Part shown: positions 1 through 9,496 of the stretch, one piece after another
Position numbering within the stretch: the first letter of the stretch is position 1
How the letters are laid out: each line of letters begins with the position of its first letter
Assembly (NCBI GenBank): GCA_963724135.1
Contig: CAVRTA010000002.1
Span: 62,001 to 126,000 of the forward strand
From: DATLGB01 sp963724135
GTDB taxonomy: Bacteria; Actinomycetota; Thermoleophilia; Solirubrobacterales; Solirubrobacteraceae
DNA: 64,000 nt
Direction: 5' to 3'
Program-made: the position numbers and the translations under genes
Notes under the pieces: generated by a model
The model's database searches: none
Seen by the model: only the letters and a program-made list of their open reading frames with translations
What the model was told of the DNA's origin: nothing

Positions 1-1
1 C

Positions 2-308
2 GGCGCGTCCGAGGTGCACCTGCGCATCTCCGCGCCGCCGATCCGCCACCCCTGCCACTACGGCGTCGACATGTCCACGCGCGAGGAGATGATCGCCCAC
101 GGGCAACACCGTCTCCGACATCGCCGCCGAGCTCGACTGCGACTCGCTCGCCTACCTGTCCCTGGAGGGCGTCTACGAGGCGATCGAGCTCGAGCGCTCG
201 GACCACTGCGACGCCTGCTTCTCCGGCGAGTACCCGCTGCCCGACACCGAGGCCTCGGCGCAGGCGAAGGACGCATTCGAGCGCGCGCTGCCGCTCGTCC
301 GCGCCTGA
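2..308 (+). CDS. purF: Amidophosphoribosyltransferase, C-terminal part (cut by window edge, one apparent frameshift)
   Basis: This is the last ~101 residues of PurF, which makes phosphoribosylamine from PRPP and glutamine in the first step of purine synthesis. The conserved C-terminal signature is readable: SEVHLRISAPPIRHPCHYG, then IDMSTREE-like text, then CDSLAYLSLEGVYEAI and a CDACFSGEYP cysteine motif. The frame breaks at 101-103, where GGG stands for the expected GG of a His-Gly-Asn triplet; removing one G restores the frame to the TGA at 306-308. The gene starts outside the window. It is followed by recQ, purN and purH on the same strand, which fits a purine cluster with an inserted repair gene. 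Confidence 0.9.
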
Positions 309-380
309 CCGTCCGCTCTGCAACAAGCCGGCGCAGACCGTTCGGGGCCGTCCGAAGCCGGGTGTAGCTTCGGCCGTCCC

Positions 381-2241
381 GTGCAGTCCCTGACCCTTCC
401 CGGCCTCGACGAGGAGCCGCAGGCGCCGGTCGTGTCCGCGACCGACGCCGCGGGCGCGCTTCGCACGGCTGTTCGGCTTCGCGGCGTTCCGGCCGGGTCA
501 GCGAGAGGCCGTCGACGCCGCGCTGGCCGGCCGGGACGTGCTGGTGGTCATGCCCACCGGGTCGGGCAAGTCGCTGTGCTACCAGCTGCCGGCGCTGATG
601 CGGTCGGACCTGACGCTCGTCGTCTCGCCGCTGGTGTCGCTGATGCAGGACCAGGTGGAGGCGCTCCGGCGCGTCGCGCCGGGACGGGTCGGCGCTGATC
701 AACGCCCAGCAGGACGCGGCGGCCAACCGCCGCGTGCTCGACGCGGCACTGCGCGGGGACCTGCGGCTGCTGTACGTCGTCGCCGGAGCGGTTCAGCTCG
801 CCGGGGTTCGTGGAGCGGCTGCGCGGTGCCCGCGTGGGGCTGTTCGTCGTCGACGAGGCGCACTGCGTGTCTCAGTGGGGGCACGACTTCCGGCCGGACT
901 ACTTCCGGCTCGCGGACGCGGCGCGCTGGCTCGGCGCCGCCGCGATCGTCGCCTCGACCGCCACGGCGACGCCCGAGGTCGCGCGCGACATCGTCGCGAA
1001 GCTGTCACTGCGCGATCCCGTGCACGTCGCGACCGGGTTCGACCGCCCGAACCTGTCGTTCGCGGTCGTACCGGCGAAGACCAAGGAGGCCGGTCACCGC
1101 GGGATCGGCGCCGCGCTGGCGCAGGAGGGCGCGCTGCCGGCCATCGTCTACGCCGGAACGCGCGCGGAGTGCGAGCGGCTCGCCCGGCGGCTGGGCGGAG
1201 AGCTCGACACGCAGCGTGCTCCCCTACCACGCCGGGCTGCCGCGGGAGGTACGTGCCGAGACGCAGCGCAGGTTCATGGCCGGCGCCGTCCAGGTCGTCG
1301 TGGCGACGAACGCGTTCGGCATGGGGGTCGACAAGGCCGACGTGCGCACGGTCTGCCACGAGTCGGTGCCGGGGTCGATCGAGGCCTATTACCAGGAGGC
1401 GGGACGCGCGGGCCGTGACGGTGCTCCCGCCCGCTGCCTGCTGTTCGCCAGCTCCCGGGACAAGGGGTTGCACGTCTTCTTCATCGAGCGTTCGACGGTC
1501 GACGAGGGCGCGATCGCGTCCGTCGCCAGGCGGCTCCTCGGTCGCGCCGCCGACGGCCGCTACGACGTCGGGATCGACGAGCTCGCGCACGTCATCGGCG
1601 ACGGCGACGGTGAGCAGGTGCGCGCGATCATCGGCCACCTCGCGCGCGCGAGCGTCATCCAGCCGGCGCCGTCGCCGCCCGACCGCGCTCTCGGCCGCGT
1701 AACGGGCGAGTGGGACGGGCGCGCGCGTGCCGTCTGCCGCACGTCGGCGACGGAGGGGACGAGGGCGCGCTGGCGCCAGTACCGCAGCGTGTGGGGCTGG
1801 GTCGAGGGCAACGGCTGCCGGCGCGCCGGGATCCTGCGGCACTTCGGTGACTCCACCGCCCCGCACACCGACCCGGGCGTGCCGTGCTGCGACGTGTGCG
1901 ACCCGTCGCTGCGGCCGCCGCCCCCCGAGCCCGCGGTGCGGGTGGCCGCCAGGCGCGCGCGGCAGCTGAGCGCGCGGCCGCTCGACGCCGACGCGCTCGA
2001 CGACGCCATCCTGTCGGTCGTGGAGGCCGCCGAGCCGGCCGTCGGGCGCACCCGCGCCGTGGAGATCCTGCGCGGCGGGCGCTCCAAGGTCATCGCCAAG
2101 CACGCCTACGACGGGCTGCCCGAGTACGGGACCTACGGGCACCTCTCAGCGCCCGACGTCCTCGACCGAGTCGACGCTCTGCTGAGCGCGGGCACCCTGC
2201 GCTCGACGGGCGGTCGGTTTCCGAAGCTCATATGCGAGTAG
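381..2241 (+). CDS. recQ: ATP-dependent DNA helicase RecQ (four apparent frameshifts)
   Basis: RecQ-family 3'-5' DNA helicase for recombination and repair of stalled forks. Reading across frames gives, in order, Walker A MPTGSGKS (near 553), the DEAH-box segment VDEAHCVSQWGHDFRPDY (near 850), motif III ASTATATPEVARDI, the helicase C core ATNAFGMGVDKADVR and motif VI YYQEAGRAGRDG. Then come the zinc-binding cysteines CRRAGILRHF and PCCDVCDPS and a short RQC-like winged-helix region. Extra single G bases at about 467, 691, 779 and 1211 break the frame; with them removed the gene reads 618 residues, normal for a short actinobacterial RecQ. The GTG start at 381 follows from the protein beginning QSLTLPGLDEEP. 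Its stop overlaps the purN start by 10 bases, so the two are probably co-transcribed. Confidence 0.9.
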
Positions 2242-2776
2242 GGGTCCTCGCCTCCGGCTTCGGCTCCAACCTCGGCGCGCTGCTCGAACGCGGCGTGGAC
2301 GTTGTCGCAGTCGGCGTCCGACAACGCCGACGCCCGCGCGCTCGAGCGCGCCCGCGAGCGCGATCTCCCGGCCGGGACCTTCGCGCTCGAGGAGTATCCC
2401 GACCGCGCGGCCCGCGACGAGGCCATCGCCGACTGGCTGGTCGGGCACGACGTCGAGCTCGTGGTCCTCGCCGGCTACATGAAGCTGCTCTCGGCCGGTT
2501 TCCTGGCGCGCTTCCCGGAGCTCGTCATCAACGTCCACCCGTCGCTGCTTGCCGGCCTTCCCGGGCCTGCACGCGGTCGAGGAGGCGCTCGAGTACGGGG
2601 TCAAGGTCTTCGGCGTCACCGTCCACTACGTCGACGAGGGCATCGACAGCGGCCGCATCATCGCCCAGCGCGCCGTCGAGCTGCCGGACGCCACCACGCC
2701 CGACGAGGTGATGGCGGCGCTGCGGCCGCTCGAGCACGAGCTGCTCAGCTCCGTTGTCCTGGGCTTCGACCGGTAG
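2232..2776 (+). CDS. purN: Phosphoribosylglycinamide formyltransferase (two apparent frameshifts)
   Basis: Transfers a formyl group from 10-formyltetrahydrofolate to GAR, the third step of purine synthesis. It starts MRVGVLASGFGSNLGALL, the usual phosphate-binding GFGSN loop. The formyltransferase core follows: LVVLAGYMKLLS, then VINVHPSLLP(A)FPG, which holds the catalytic Asn and His, and GVTVHYVDEGIDSGRIIAQ, the conserved DxGxI motif. Extra bases near 2313 and 2551 split the frame; repair gives 180 residues, close to the family length. It starts inside the recQ 3' end and is followed 11 bases later by purH, which carries out the last two steps of the pathway. Confidence 0.92.
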
Positions 2777-2787
2777 GGTCCCGCCGC

Positions 2788-4366
<1,579 letters not shown>

Positions 4367-4376
4367 GTTCGGCGGC

Positions 4377-4751
4377 ATGAACGCGCGCACCATCGCCCAG
4401 CTCATCGCCGCCGGCCGCGTCGTCATCGGCGCCGGCCTGCTCGCATCGCCCCCGCTCGTCACCCGCGGCTGGCTCGGGGAATCCGAGAGCGCGAAGCCCG
4501 GCGCGCGCGTGATGGCCACCGGGCTCGGCGGGCGCGACATCGCGCTGGGCGCCGGCGCGCTCGCCGCACTCGGCGCGGGCTCCGGGGCCGCGAAGCCCTG
4601 GCTGGTCGGCAGCGTGCTCGCCGATCTCGGCGACCTCTTCGCCACGCTGCGCTCGGCGGGCGAGCTGCCGACGAGCGGCGTCGTCCTGACCAGCGCGGTC
4701 GCCGGCACGGCCGCGGCTGCCGGGGCCTGGCTGCTGACCCAGGACCTCTAG
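4377..4751 (+). CDS. Small integral membrane protein of unknown function
   Basis: A 124-residue protein rich in Ala, Gly and Leu with about three or four hydrophobic segments (roughly residues 5-27, 50-68, 75-90 and 98-120). I do not recognise a named family; short proteins of this style are common in actinobacteria. It begins 10 bases after purH on the same strand. Its TAG stop lies inside the first four bases (CTAG) of the MITE-like element that follows, so the original 3' end may have been altered by that insertion. Confidence 0.65.
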   Translation: MNARTIAQLIAAGRVVIGAGLLASPPLVTRGWLGESESAKPGARVMATGLGGRDIALGAGALAALGAGSGAAKPWLVGSVLADLGDLFATLRSAGELPTSGVVLTSAVAGTAAAAGAWLLTQDL

Positions 4752-4917
4752 TGTCGTGAGTCGGAAGTTCGTGCGCAGCTACATGGATGCCGGGTCGTGC
4801 GTGCCGGTCGCCGCCGAACCGGCGGCGTACCGGGCGTACGTGGCCGTTTGGCGGCGGTCGGCAGGCGCGAGTCCGGCGCCATAGGGCTGCCCACGAACTT
4901 CTGATTCACGACACTAG
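4748..4917. mobile_element. MITE-like element with 32-bp terminal inverted repeats
   Basis: Bases 4748-4779 and 4886-4917 form an inverted repeat matching at 29 of 32 positions. Each end reads inward CTAGTGTCGTGA, then GAAGTTCGTG. The 106 bases between hold no reading frame. The element is flanked or terminated by CTAG on both sides; if CTAG (or TA) is the duplicated target, the element proper is 4752-4913. It sits exactly between two convergent genes, whose TAG stops (4749-4751 on + and 4914-4916 on -) both come from the CTAG ends. Size and structure fit a non-autonomous derivative of an insertion sequence; a plain bidirectional terminator would not need 32-bp arms 106 bases apart. No parent transposase is in the window. 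Confidence 0.7.
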
Positions 4918-5546
4918 GGCGTGAGGTAGAGCGCTCGGGCCCAGATCGTCCCGAGCGTCTCGAGCACCTTCGCCGGGGGCACCCTGCGGTCGGGCCCGAA
5001 CGAGTGGTAGAGGTAGCGCTCGCTCATCCAGACCAGCGCCTTCGACGCCTCGGTCGCGTCGATCTTGGGCAGACTGCCCACGCTGATCTCGAGCTGGATG
5101 TGCTCGGCGGTGACGTCGACGAAGCGCTGGAGCAGCGCCGCGTACATGTCCTCGACGTCGGGATCGTCGGCGGCCGCATCGGCGAGCGCGCGCAGCACCG
5201 CCCCGTGCTCCTCCCACACGCCGACGATCCCGGCGAGCGCGTCGCGCAGCACCGACGCGCCGCCGCCGAGCGACTCGTACCAGCGGTTCGCAACCGCCAG
5301 GAGCTCCTGCTCGAGGTGCACCACGACCCGCAGCACCAGTTCGTGGCGGTCCTTGAAGTAGACGTAGAACGACGGCCGCGACAGGCCCGTCCGCCGCATC
5401 ACCTCGTCGACCGTCAGCTCGCGGAACGGCCGCTCGCGCAGCAGCGCCTCGGCGGCCTCGACGATCTCGGCCTGCGCCGCCTCGGGCGTCCTGCGGCGAC
5501 GCCGTGCGACTACCTCGACCCCCCTCACAGGCACACGGGCCACCAT
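4914..5546 (-). CDS. TetR/AcrR-family transcriptional regulator
   Basis: A 210-residue TetR-type repressor. The N-terminal DNA-binding domain is clear: EAAQAEIVEAAEALL, then RELTVDEVMRRTGLSRPSFY with the helix-turn-helix and the usual YFKDRHEL ending (residues ~20-68). The C-terminal ligand domain, with ALADAAADDPDVEDMY and LVWMSERYLYHSFGP, resembles the EthR-like branch. The target gene is unknown; no obvious drug pump or enzyme is adjacent. ATG start at 5546. The 10 bases just upstream hold an ACCGGT palindrome next to a TATA-like stretch, which could be an autoregulatory site, but this is weak. The stop codon is supplied by the CTAG end of the MITE-like element. Confidence 0.88.
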   Translation of the reverse strand: MVARVPVRGVEVVARRRRRTPEAAQAEIVEAAEALLRERPFRELTVDEVMRRTGLSRPSFYVYFKDRHELVLRVVVHLEQELLAVANRWYESLGGGASVLRDALAGIVGVWEEHGAVLRALADAAADDPDVEDMYAALLQRFVDVTAEHIQLEISVGSLPKIDATEASKALVWMSERYLYHSFGPDRRVPPAKVLETLGTIWARALYLTP

Positions 5547-5557
5547 ATACCGGTTAG

Positions 5558-5629
5558 TGCCCCCGGAAGGATTCGAACCTTCACCTCAACGCTTAAAAGG
5601 CGCGTGCGCTGCCATTACGCCACGGGGGC
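5558..5629 (-). tRNA. tRNA-Lys (anticodon TTT)
   Basis: On the minus strand the gene runs from 5629 to 5558 (72 nt). It has a GCCCCCG/CGGGGGC acceptor stem, a D-arm GCGT...GCGC, an anticodon loop CTTTTAA (anticodon TTT) and a T-arm GAAGG-TTCGAAT-CCTTC. CCA is not encoded. The anticodon stem has one imperfect outer pair. It lies between the TetR gene and a secreted-protein gene, with 11 bases to the TetR start. Confidence 0.93.
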
Positions 5630-5654
5630 TCTGGGCGCACGCTAGCCACCGCTG

Positions 5655-6194
5655 CTACTCCCCGGCGCCGCCGATGTAGCCGATCAGCGCGGTGACGCGG
5701 GCGCGACGCACCGCGGCCTTGACCACGGGCGACGGACGCTCCTCGCCGAACGGGTAGACGAAGGTCTCGAGCCACCAGCTGCGCCGGTGGCGAGTGGCGT
5801 CCGGGTGGTGCTGCGGGACCTCCTTGCTGCGCATCCCCGGTCGCACGCCACCCCAGCTCGCGAAGCGCCGCCCGCGGGCGGCGAAGGTCTGCGCGAAGCC
5901 GTGCCGGTTGGAGCAGACGGTCTCGCCCTCGGGCACGCCGCCGAAGTTCGCGAAGAAGATCCGGAGGTCTGGCGAGCGCCAGCGAACGGCGCACAGGGTG
6001 GCGTCGATCTCCCGCCGCGAGTCCGGCTCTCCGAACGCCCGCACGGCGCGGCCCAGGCTGCTGTTCTGCCCCGGCTTGAACGGCCCGATCTTGGTGACCG
6101 TCCCGGAGTCCGAGATGCGGATCACGTAGGGAGCAGCCGATGCGGTCGCGGGCGCGAGGCTCAGCACGGCGAGGGCGAGGATCAGTCGGCGCAT
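5655..6194 (-). CDS. Secreted protein of unknown function
   Basis: A 179-residue protein with a clear signal peptide (MRRLILALAVLSLAPATASA, cleavage after residue ~20). The mature part, about 18 kDa, has two cysteines (in ATLCAVRW and ETVCSNRHG) that could form a disulfide. It also has a Gly/Arg-rich segment ending WWLETFVYPFGEERPSP. I do not recognise the fold; an all-beta exported domain is likely from the alternating pattern. The gene stands alone between two tRNAs transcribed in opposite directions. Confidence 0.7.
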   Translation of the reverse strand: MRRLILALAVLSLAPATASAAPYVIRISDSGTVTKIGPFKPGQNSSLGRAVRAFGEPDSRREIDATLCAVRWRSPDLRIFFANFGGVPEGETVCSNRHGFAQTFAARGRRFASWGGVRPGMRSKEVPQHHPDATRHRRSWWLETFVYPFGEERPSPVVKAAVRRARVTALIGYIGGAGE

Positions 6195-6238
6195 GGCGCG
6201 AACCTAGACGACCACTGGCGTATCGTGACCGCCCGCAC

Positions 6239-6310
6239 GCCCCCATGGTGTAAGGGTTAGCACGCCAGATTTTCATTCTGGTAGTCGGAGTTCGAGTCTC
6301 CGTGGGGGTA
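6239..6310 (+). tRNA. tRNA-Glu (anticodon TTC)
   Basis: 72-nt cloverleaf with acceptor arms GCCCCCA/TGGGGGT, anticodon stem CCAGA/TCTGG enclosing TTTTCAT (anticodon TTC at 6272-6274), and T-arm CGGAG-TTCGAGT-CTCCG. CCA is not encoded. The next gene starts only 6 bases after its 3' end. Confidence 0.95.
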
Positions 6311-6316
6311 TTGAGG

Positions 6317-7186
6317 ATGCTGACCGAGCGGGTACAGGCGTGGCGGGATAGCGGGTCCTACGAAGAGGTCGCGGGGCGGCAGCTGTTCGTCCTGCGCCGC
6401 GACGGGGAGGGCGTGCCGCTGCTGTTGCTGCACGGCTTCCCGTCGAGCTCGTACGACTGGCGGCGGCTGATGGAGCTGCGGCCCGATCCGCCTGTGGTCG
6501 CGTTCGACTGCCTCGGGTTCGGCCTCTCGGAGAAGCCGGACGGGATCGAGTACACACTCGCCTGGCAGGCCGACGCCGCCGAGGAGCTCGTGAGCCGCGG
6601 CGGCCACGAGGAGGTGTTCGTCGTCGGGCACGACATGGGCACGTCGGTGGCGACGGAGCTGATGGCGCGCGACCTGCGCGGCGAGCTCAGCATCGGCCTG
6701 GCGGGCGTGCTGCTGTTCAACGGCAGCATCCTGCTGCACCGCGCGAGCCCGACACTCGGGCAGAAGCTGCTGCGCTCGCGCGTCGGACCCGCCTTCGCGC
6801 GGCTGAGCAACCGGCGCTCGTTCAGCGCGCAGTTCGCGCGCATCTTCTCCAGGGAGCATCCGCTCACCGAGGAGGAGGCGGCCGACCAGTGGGCGCTCCT
6901 GGCCCACAACGACGGCCAGCGCCGGTTGCCGCTGACGATCAACTACATGAGCGAGCGCGAGCGCTACACGGAGCGCTGGCACGGCGCCGTGCGCGACTGG
7001 GCCGGGAAGCTGTCGCTCGCCTGGGGGCTCGACGATCCCGTGGCGACGACGAGCGTCCTCGACGGCCTGAGGGAGCTGCGGCCGGGCGTCGGCGTCCACG
7101 AGCTGCCGGGCGTCGGGCACTATCCCCAGATCGAGGCGCCGGAGGAGTTGTGTCGGGCGCTGGACGCAGTGCGCTCCATATCCTGA
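6317..7186 (+). CDS. Alpha/beta hydrolase, haloalkane dehalogenase / epoxide hydrolase type
   Basis: A 289-residue alpha/beta hydrolase. The oxyanion motif HGFPSSSYDW (near residue 37), the nucleophile elbow VVGHDMGTS with Asp as nucleophile (near residue 107) and the catalytic histidine in GVGHYPQIEAPEEL near the C-terminus are all visible. Asp at the elbow together with HGxP points to the dehalogenase/epoxide-hydrolase branch rather than a serine esterase; the substrate cannot be told from sequence. I chose the ATG at 6317 because an upstream in-frame GTG at 6302 lies inside the tRNA-Glu. It is followed 4 bases later by a second hydrolase, so the two are probably co-transcribed. Confidence 0.85.
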   Translation: MLTERVQAWRDSGSYEEVAGRQLFVLRRDGEGVPLLLLHGFPSSSYDWRRLMELRPDPPVVAFDCLGFGLSEKPDGIEYTLAWQADAAEELVSRGGHEEVFVVGHDMGTSVATELMARDLRGELSIGLAGVLLFNGSILLHRASPTLGQKLLRSRVGPAFARLSNRRSFSAQFARIFSREHPLTEEEAADQWALLAHNDGQRRLPLTINYMSERERYTERWHGAVRDWAGKLSLAWGLDDPVATTSVLDGLRELRPGVGVHELPGVGHYPQIEAPEELCRALDAVRSIS

Positions 7187-7190
7187 AGCC

Positions 7191-8054
7191 ATGGCCACCG
7201 ATCCCCGCTGGGCGCCCGAGCCGCCGCTCGAGCTCCCGCCCGGCCGCGTGATCGCAGTCCGCGGCCGCGGCGAGATGTTCGTCCGCGACTCCGGCGGCGA
7301 CGGTCCGCCGGTCCTGCTGCTGCACGGCTGGATGTTCTCGGCCGACCTGAACTTCTGGCGCAACTACGGAGCGCTCGAGCGCGCCGGCTATCGCGTGCTG
7401 GCGATCGACCACCGCGGACACGGGCGCGGGATCCGCTCGCACGCCAAGTTCCGCCTCGGCGATTGCGCCGCCGACGCCGCCGCGCTGCTCGGGCAGATCG
7501 GCGCGGCCCCGGCGCTCGTGGTGGGTTACTCGATGGGCGGGCCGATCGCGCAGCTGCTCGCCCGCGACCACACCGACGTCGTCGCGGGCATGGTCCTGTG
7601 CGCGACCTCGTCTCACTGGACCGACTTCCGCCAGCAGCTGCTCTGGCGCGGCCTCGCGTTCATTCGCCTCGGCCTCGGCCTCGCGCCCGACCTCCTCTGG
7701 CGCAACGGCCTGCGCCTCGCCGGCTTCCCCGACCATCCGGTCACGGTGTGGACGACCTCCGAGCTCACCCGCGGCGCCTCCGTCGATCTCGCCGATGCCG
7801 GCCGCGAGCTCGCAGGCTGGGACTCTCGTGAGTGGCTGCCCGATCTCACCGTCCCCGCTGCCGTCGTCATCACCGAGCGCGACAGCGGCGTGCCGCCCGA
7901 GCACCAGCGCGAGCTCGCCCGCCTACTCGACGCGCCGTCCTTCCCGATCCCGGCGGACCACGGCGCCGCGATCTCCTCGTACAAGCGGTTCAACGCCGCG
8001 CTGATCGAGGCGCTCGACGCTGTGTCGTCGCCCGCTGCCGAGGCCGCCGCCTAA
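7191..8054 (+). CDS. Alpha/beta hydrolase with serine nucleophile
   Basis: A 287-residue alpha/beta hydrolase. Motifs in order are LLLHGWMFSADLNFWRN (oxyanion loop), the DHRGHGRG turn, the nucleophile elbow VVGYSMGG with Ser, the acid-strand segment AVVITERDSGVPPEHQ, and catalytic His in IPADHGAAI. The Ser elbow and DHRGHG turn are typical of esterase/lipase-like members; the substrate is unknown. It lies 4 bases downstream of another alpha/beta hydrolase that has an Asp elbow, so the pair may act on related compounds. A tRNA-Val gene follows. Confidence 0.83.
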   Translation: MATDPRWAPEPPLELPPGRVIAVRGRGEMFVRDSGGDGPPVLLLHGWMFSADLNFWRNYGALERAGYRVLAIDHRGHGRGIRSHAKFRLGDCAADAAALLGQIGAAPALVVGYSMGGPIAQLLARDHTDVVAGMVLCATSSHWTDFRQQLLWRGLAFIRLGLGLAPDLLWRNGLRLAGFPDHPVTVWTTSELTRGASVDLADAGRELAGWDSREWLPDLTVPAAVVITERDSGVPPEHQRELARLLDAPSFPIPADHGAAISSYKRFNAALIEALDAVSSPAAEAAA

Positions 8055-8067
8055 CCTCACCGCCGAA

Positions 8068-8141
8068 GGGCGGTTAGCTCAGTTGGTCAGAGCGCCTGCC
8101 TTACAAGCAGGAGGTCGCCCGTTCGAGCCGGGCACCGCCCA
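8068..8141 (+). tRNA. tRNA-Val (anticodon TAC)
   Basis: 74-nt cloverleaf with acceptor GGGCGGT/ACCGCCC, anticodon stem CCTGC/GCAGG around CTTACAA (anticodon TAC at 8102-8104), and T-arm GCCCG-TTCGAGC-CGGGC. CCA is not encoded. Confidence 0.95.
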
Positions 8142-8197
8142 CTTGACATCCGGTCAATACGCAGAGGATACTCCCGCCCCAATCGAGGCTCGGAGGC

Positions 8198-9049
8198 GTG
8201 TTGTTCAGGCGGAGCGCAGGAATCATCAGGCCGGCCGCATTGGTCGCGGCAGGTGTCGTGGCCGGCGGGTTCGGCATCGCCGTGGCGGCGATCCCCGGTT
8301 CCAACGGGACCATCTCCGCGTGCTACGACACGTCCAGCGGTGCGCTTCGGGTCAAGGATCGCGACGCCGGAGAGACGTGTTCAACGGGTGAGAAGGCGAT
8401 CGCCTGGAACGAGACGGGGCCGACCGGACGCAGGGGTCCGACCGGCCCGGCGGGCCCGAAGGGTCCGACCGGCCCGGCAGGCCCGAAGGGTCCGACCGGC
8501 CCGGCAGGTCTGACGGGTGCGAAGGGTCCGACCGGCCCGGCAGGTCTGACGGGTGCGAAGGGTCCGACCGGCCCGGCAGGCCCGAAGGGCAACACCGGCC
8601 CGACCGGGCCGCGCGGCGCCTCCGGCGGCATCGCCTTCGCGACCTCTTTCGGCGGCCCGATCGATAGTGTCTCGTTGTCGCCGTCGGCATTGTTCGGCTT
8701 CGCCGGACCCACCCAGACGGTCTCGGTCACGGACACCCAGACGATTCAGGCGACCGGCACCGTGGCCCTCGGGGCGTTGTCCGATAACGACGGGACCGCC
8801 GAGAGGTGGACAGTGGACGTACACGTCTGCCGCCGCCCCGCGGGCGACACCGGGTCCCCCTCCATCCTGGACAACAACTACGTGACCGTGCAGATCGATG
8901 AGGGCGTGGGGCGCATGGCGATCACCACGTCGACAGCCAGAGCCCTCGGCGCCGGCAGCTACGAGCTCGGGGCCTGCGTCCGCAATCGTGGCCCCCGGGC
9001 TCTGGACAACAACGACTACAGCGTCGGCAGCATCCTCGTCATCGGCTGA
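8198..9049 (+). CDS. Secreted or surface collagen-like protein
   Basis: A 283-residue protein in three parts. Residues 1-31 are an N-terminal export signal (IIRPAALVAAGVVAGGFGIA). Residues ~32-73 form a small head of the kind common in actinobacterial exported proteins (ISACYDTSSGALRV and GEKAIAWNETGP, with two cysteines). Residues 74-142 are 23 uninterrupted Gly-X-Y triplets dominated by GPT, GPA and GPK. A C-terminal beta-rich domain of ~140 residues contains HVCRRPAG and LGACVRNRGP and is probably the globular end of a trimer. Prolines sit mostly in X, and Thr, Ala or Lys in Y, as in bacterial collagens, where Thr may replace hydroxyproline. The start is GTG 8198 or TTG 8201; GGAGG at 8192-8196 suits the TTG better. 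Confidence 0.82.
   Translation: MLFRRSAGIIRPAALVAAGVVAGGFGIAVAAIPGSNGTISACYDTSSGALRVKDRDAGETCSTGEKAIAWNETGPTGRRGPTGPAGPKGPTGPAGPKGPTGPAGLTGAKGPTGPAGLTGAKGPTGPAGPKGNTGPTGPRGASGGIAFATSFGGPIDSVSLSPSALFGFAGPTQTVSVTDTQTIQATGTVALGALSDNDGTAERWTVDVHVCRRPAGDTGSPSILDNNYVTVQIDEGVGRMAITTSTARALGAGSYELGACVRNRGPRALDNNDYSVGSILVIG
8417..8623 (+). repeat. Collagen Gly-X-Y repeat tract (minisatellite)
   Basis: Codes for 23 Gly-X-Y triplets. The DNA is built from a 27-base unit (GPTGPAGPK) and a 36-base unit (GPTGPAGLTGAK), in the order 27, 27, 36, 36, 27 after a short lead-in. Near-identical copies such as GGTCCGACCGGCCCGGCAGG imply recent duplication, so copy number is likely to vary between strains. Confidence 0.85.
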
Positions 9050-9073
9050 GCCCTCCAGGGCTCACGCCGGCGC

Positions 9074-9493
9074 CTACGTCCGGTCCGCCGCGAAGCGCCA
9101 GCCATGGCGCTTCGCGGAGTCGAGCGCGGCAGCAGGATCGACATCGGCCTCCGGTGTGTCGGTGCCCGTCTCGAGGAAGAAGCCCTCGATGCCCGCAGGA
9201 CTGAAGACGATGACGCGGCGCCCCGGACCCTCGACGCAGTGGCCCGAGTGGACGATGCCGATCGGGATGTGGACCGTCTCGCCAGGCCCGGCCGTCACCG
9301 CCGTGCCGTCGATGTCGAGCGCGAACGTCCCCGCGACGATGTGGATCGTCTCCGTCTCGTTGAGATGCCGGTGTGGCGGCAGCGACCAGCCGGTCGGCGG
9401 CTCGTCGACGAGCATGAACAGCGCGCCGTCCGTGTCGTCGCCGGTGAGGTGGATCGTCGTGCGCAGCCCGCCGGGCATCCAGACCGTTCGCAT
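9074..9493 (-). CDS. Cupin-domain protein
   Basis: A 139-residue single-domain cupin. The metal-binding motif 1 is PPHRHLNETETIHIVAG (two His, Glu and a spaced Glu/His) and motif 2 is PGETVHIPIGIVHSGHC. The small size and lack of other domains do not reveal whether it is an enzyme or a binding protein. ATG start at 9493. The divergent gene starts at 9497, only three bases away, so promoters must lie inside coding sequence or the transcripts are leaderless. Confidence 0.82.
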   Translation of the reverse strand: MRTVWMPGGLRTTIHLTGDDTDGALFMLVDEPPTGWSLPPHRHLNETETIHIVAGTFALDIDGTAVTAGPGETVHIPIGIVHSGHCVEGPGRRVIVFSPAGIEGFFLETGTDTPEADVDPAAALDSAKRHGWRFAADRT

Positions 9494-9496
9494 GGC

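Noticed and set aside
465..1215. Programmed frameshifting in recQ, purN and purH
   Set aside because: Up to ten shifts in one gene, all by the same base on the contig strand, with no slippery site or stimulatory structure; sequencing error explains them better.
58..2142. Long minus-strand and alternate-frame reading frames over recQ (up to ~450 residues)
   Set aside because: They are Arg/Ala/Gly-rich shadows caused by GC-rich third positions; the + strand shows all RecQ motifs.
4748..4917. Simple bidirectional terminator between convergent genes
   Set aside because: Arms of 32 bases separated by 106 bases, with CTAG at both ends, fit a transposable element better; a terminating role as well cannot be excluded.
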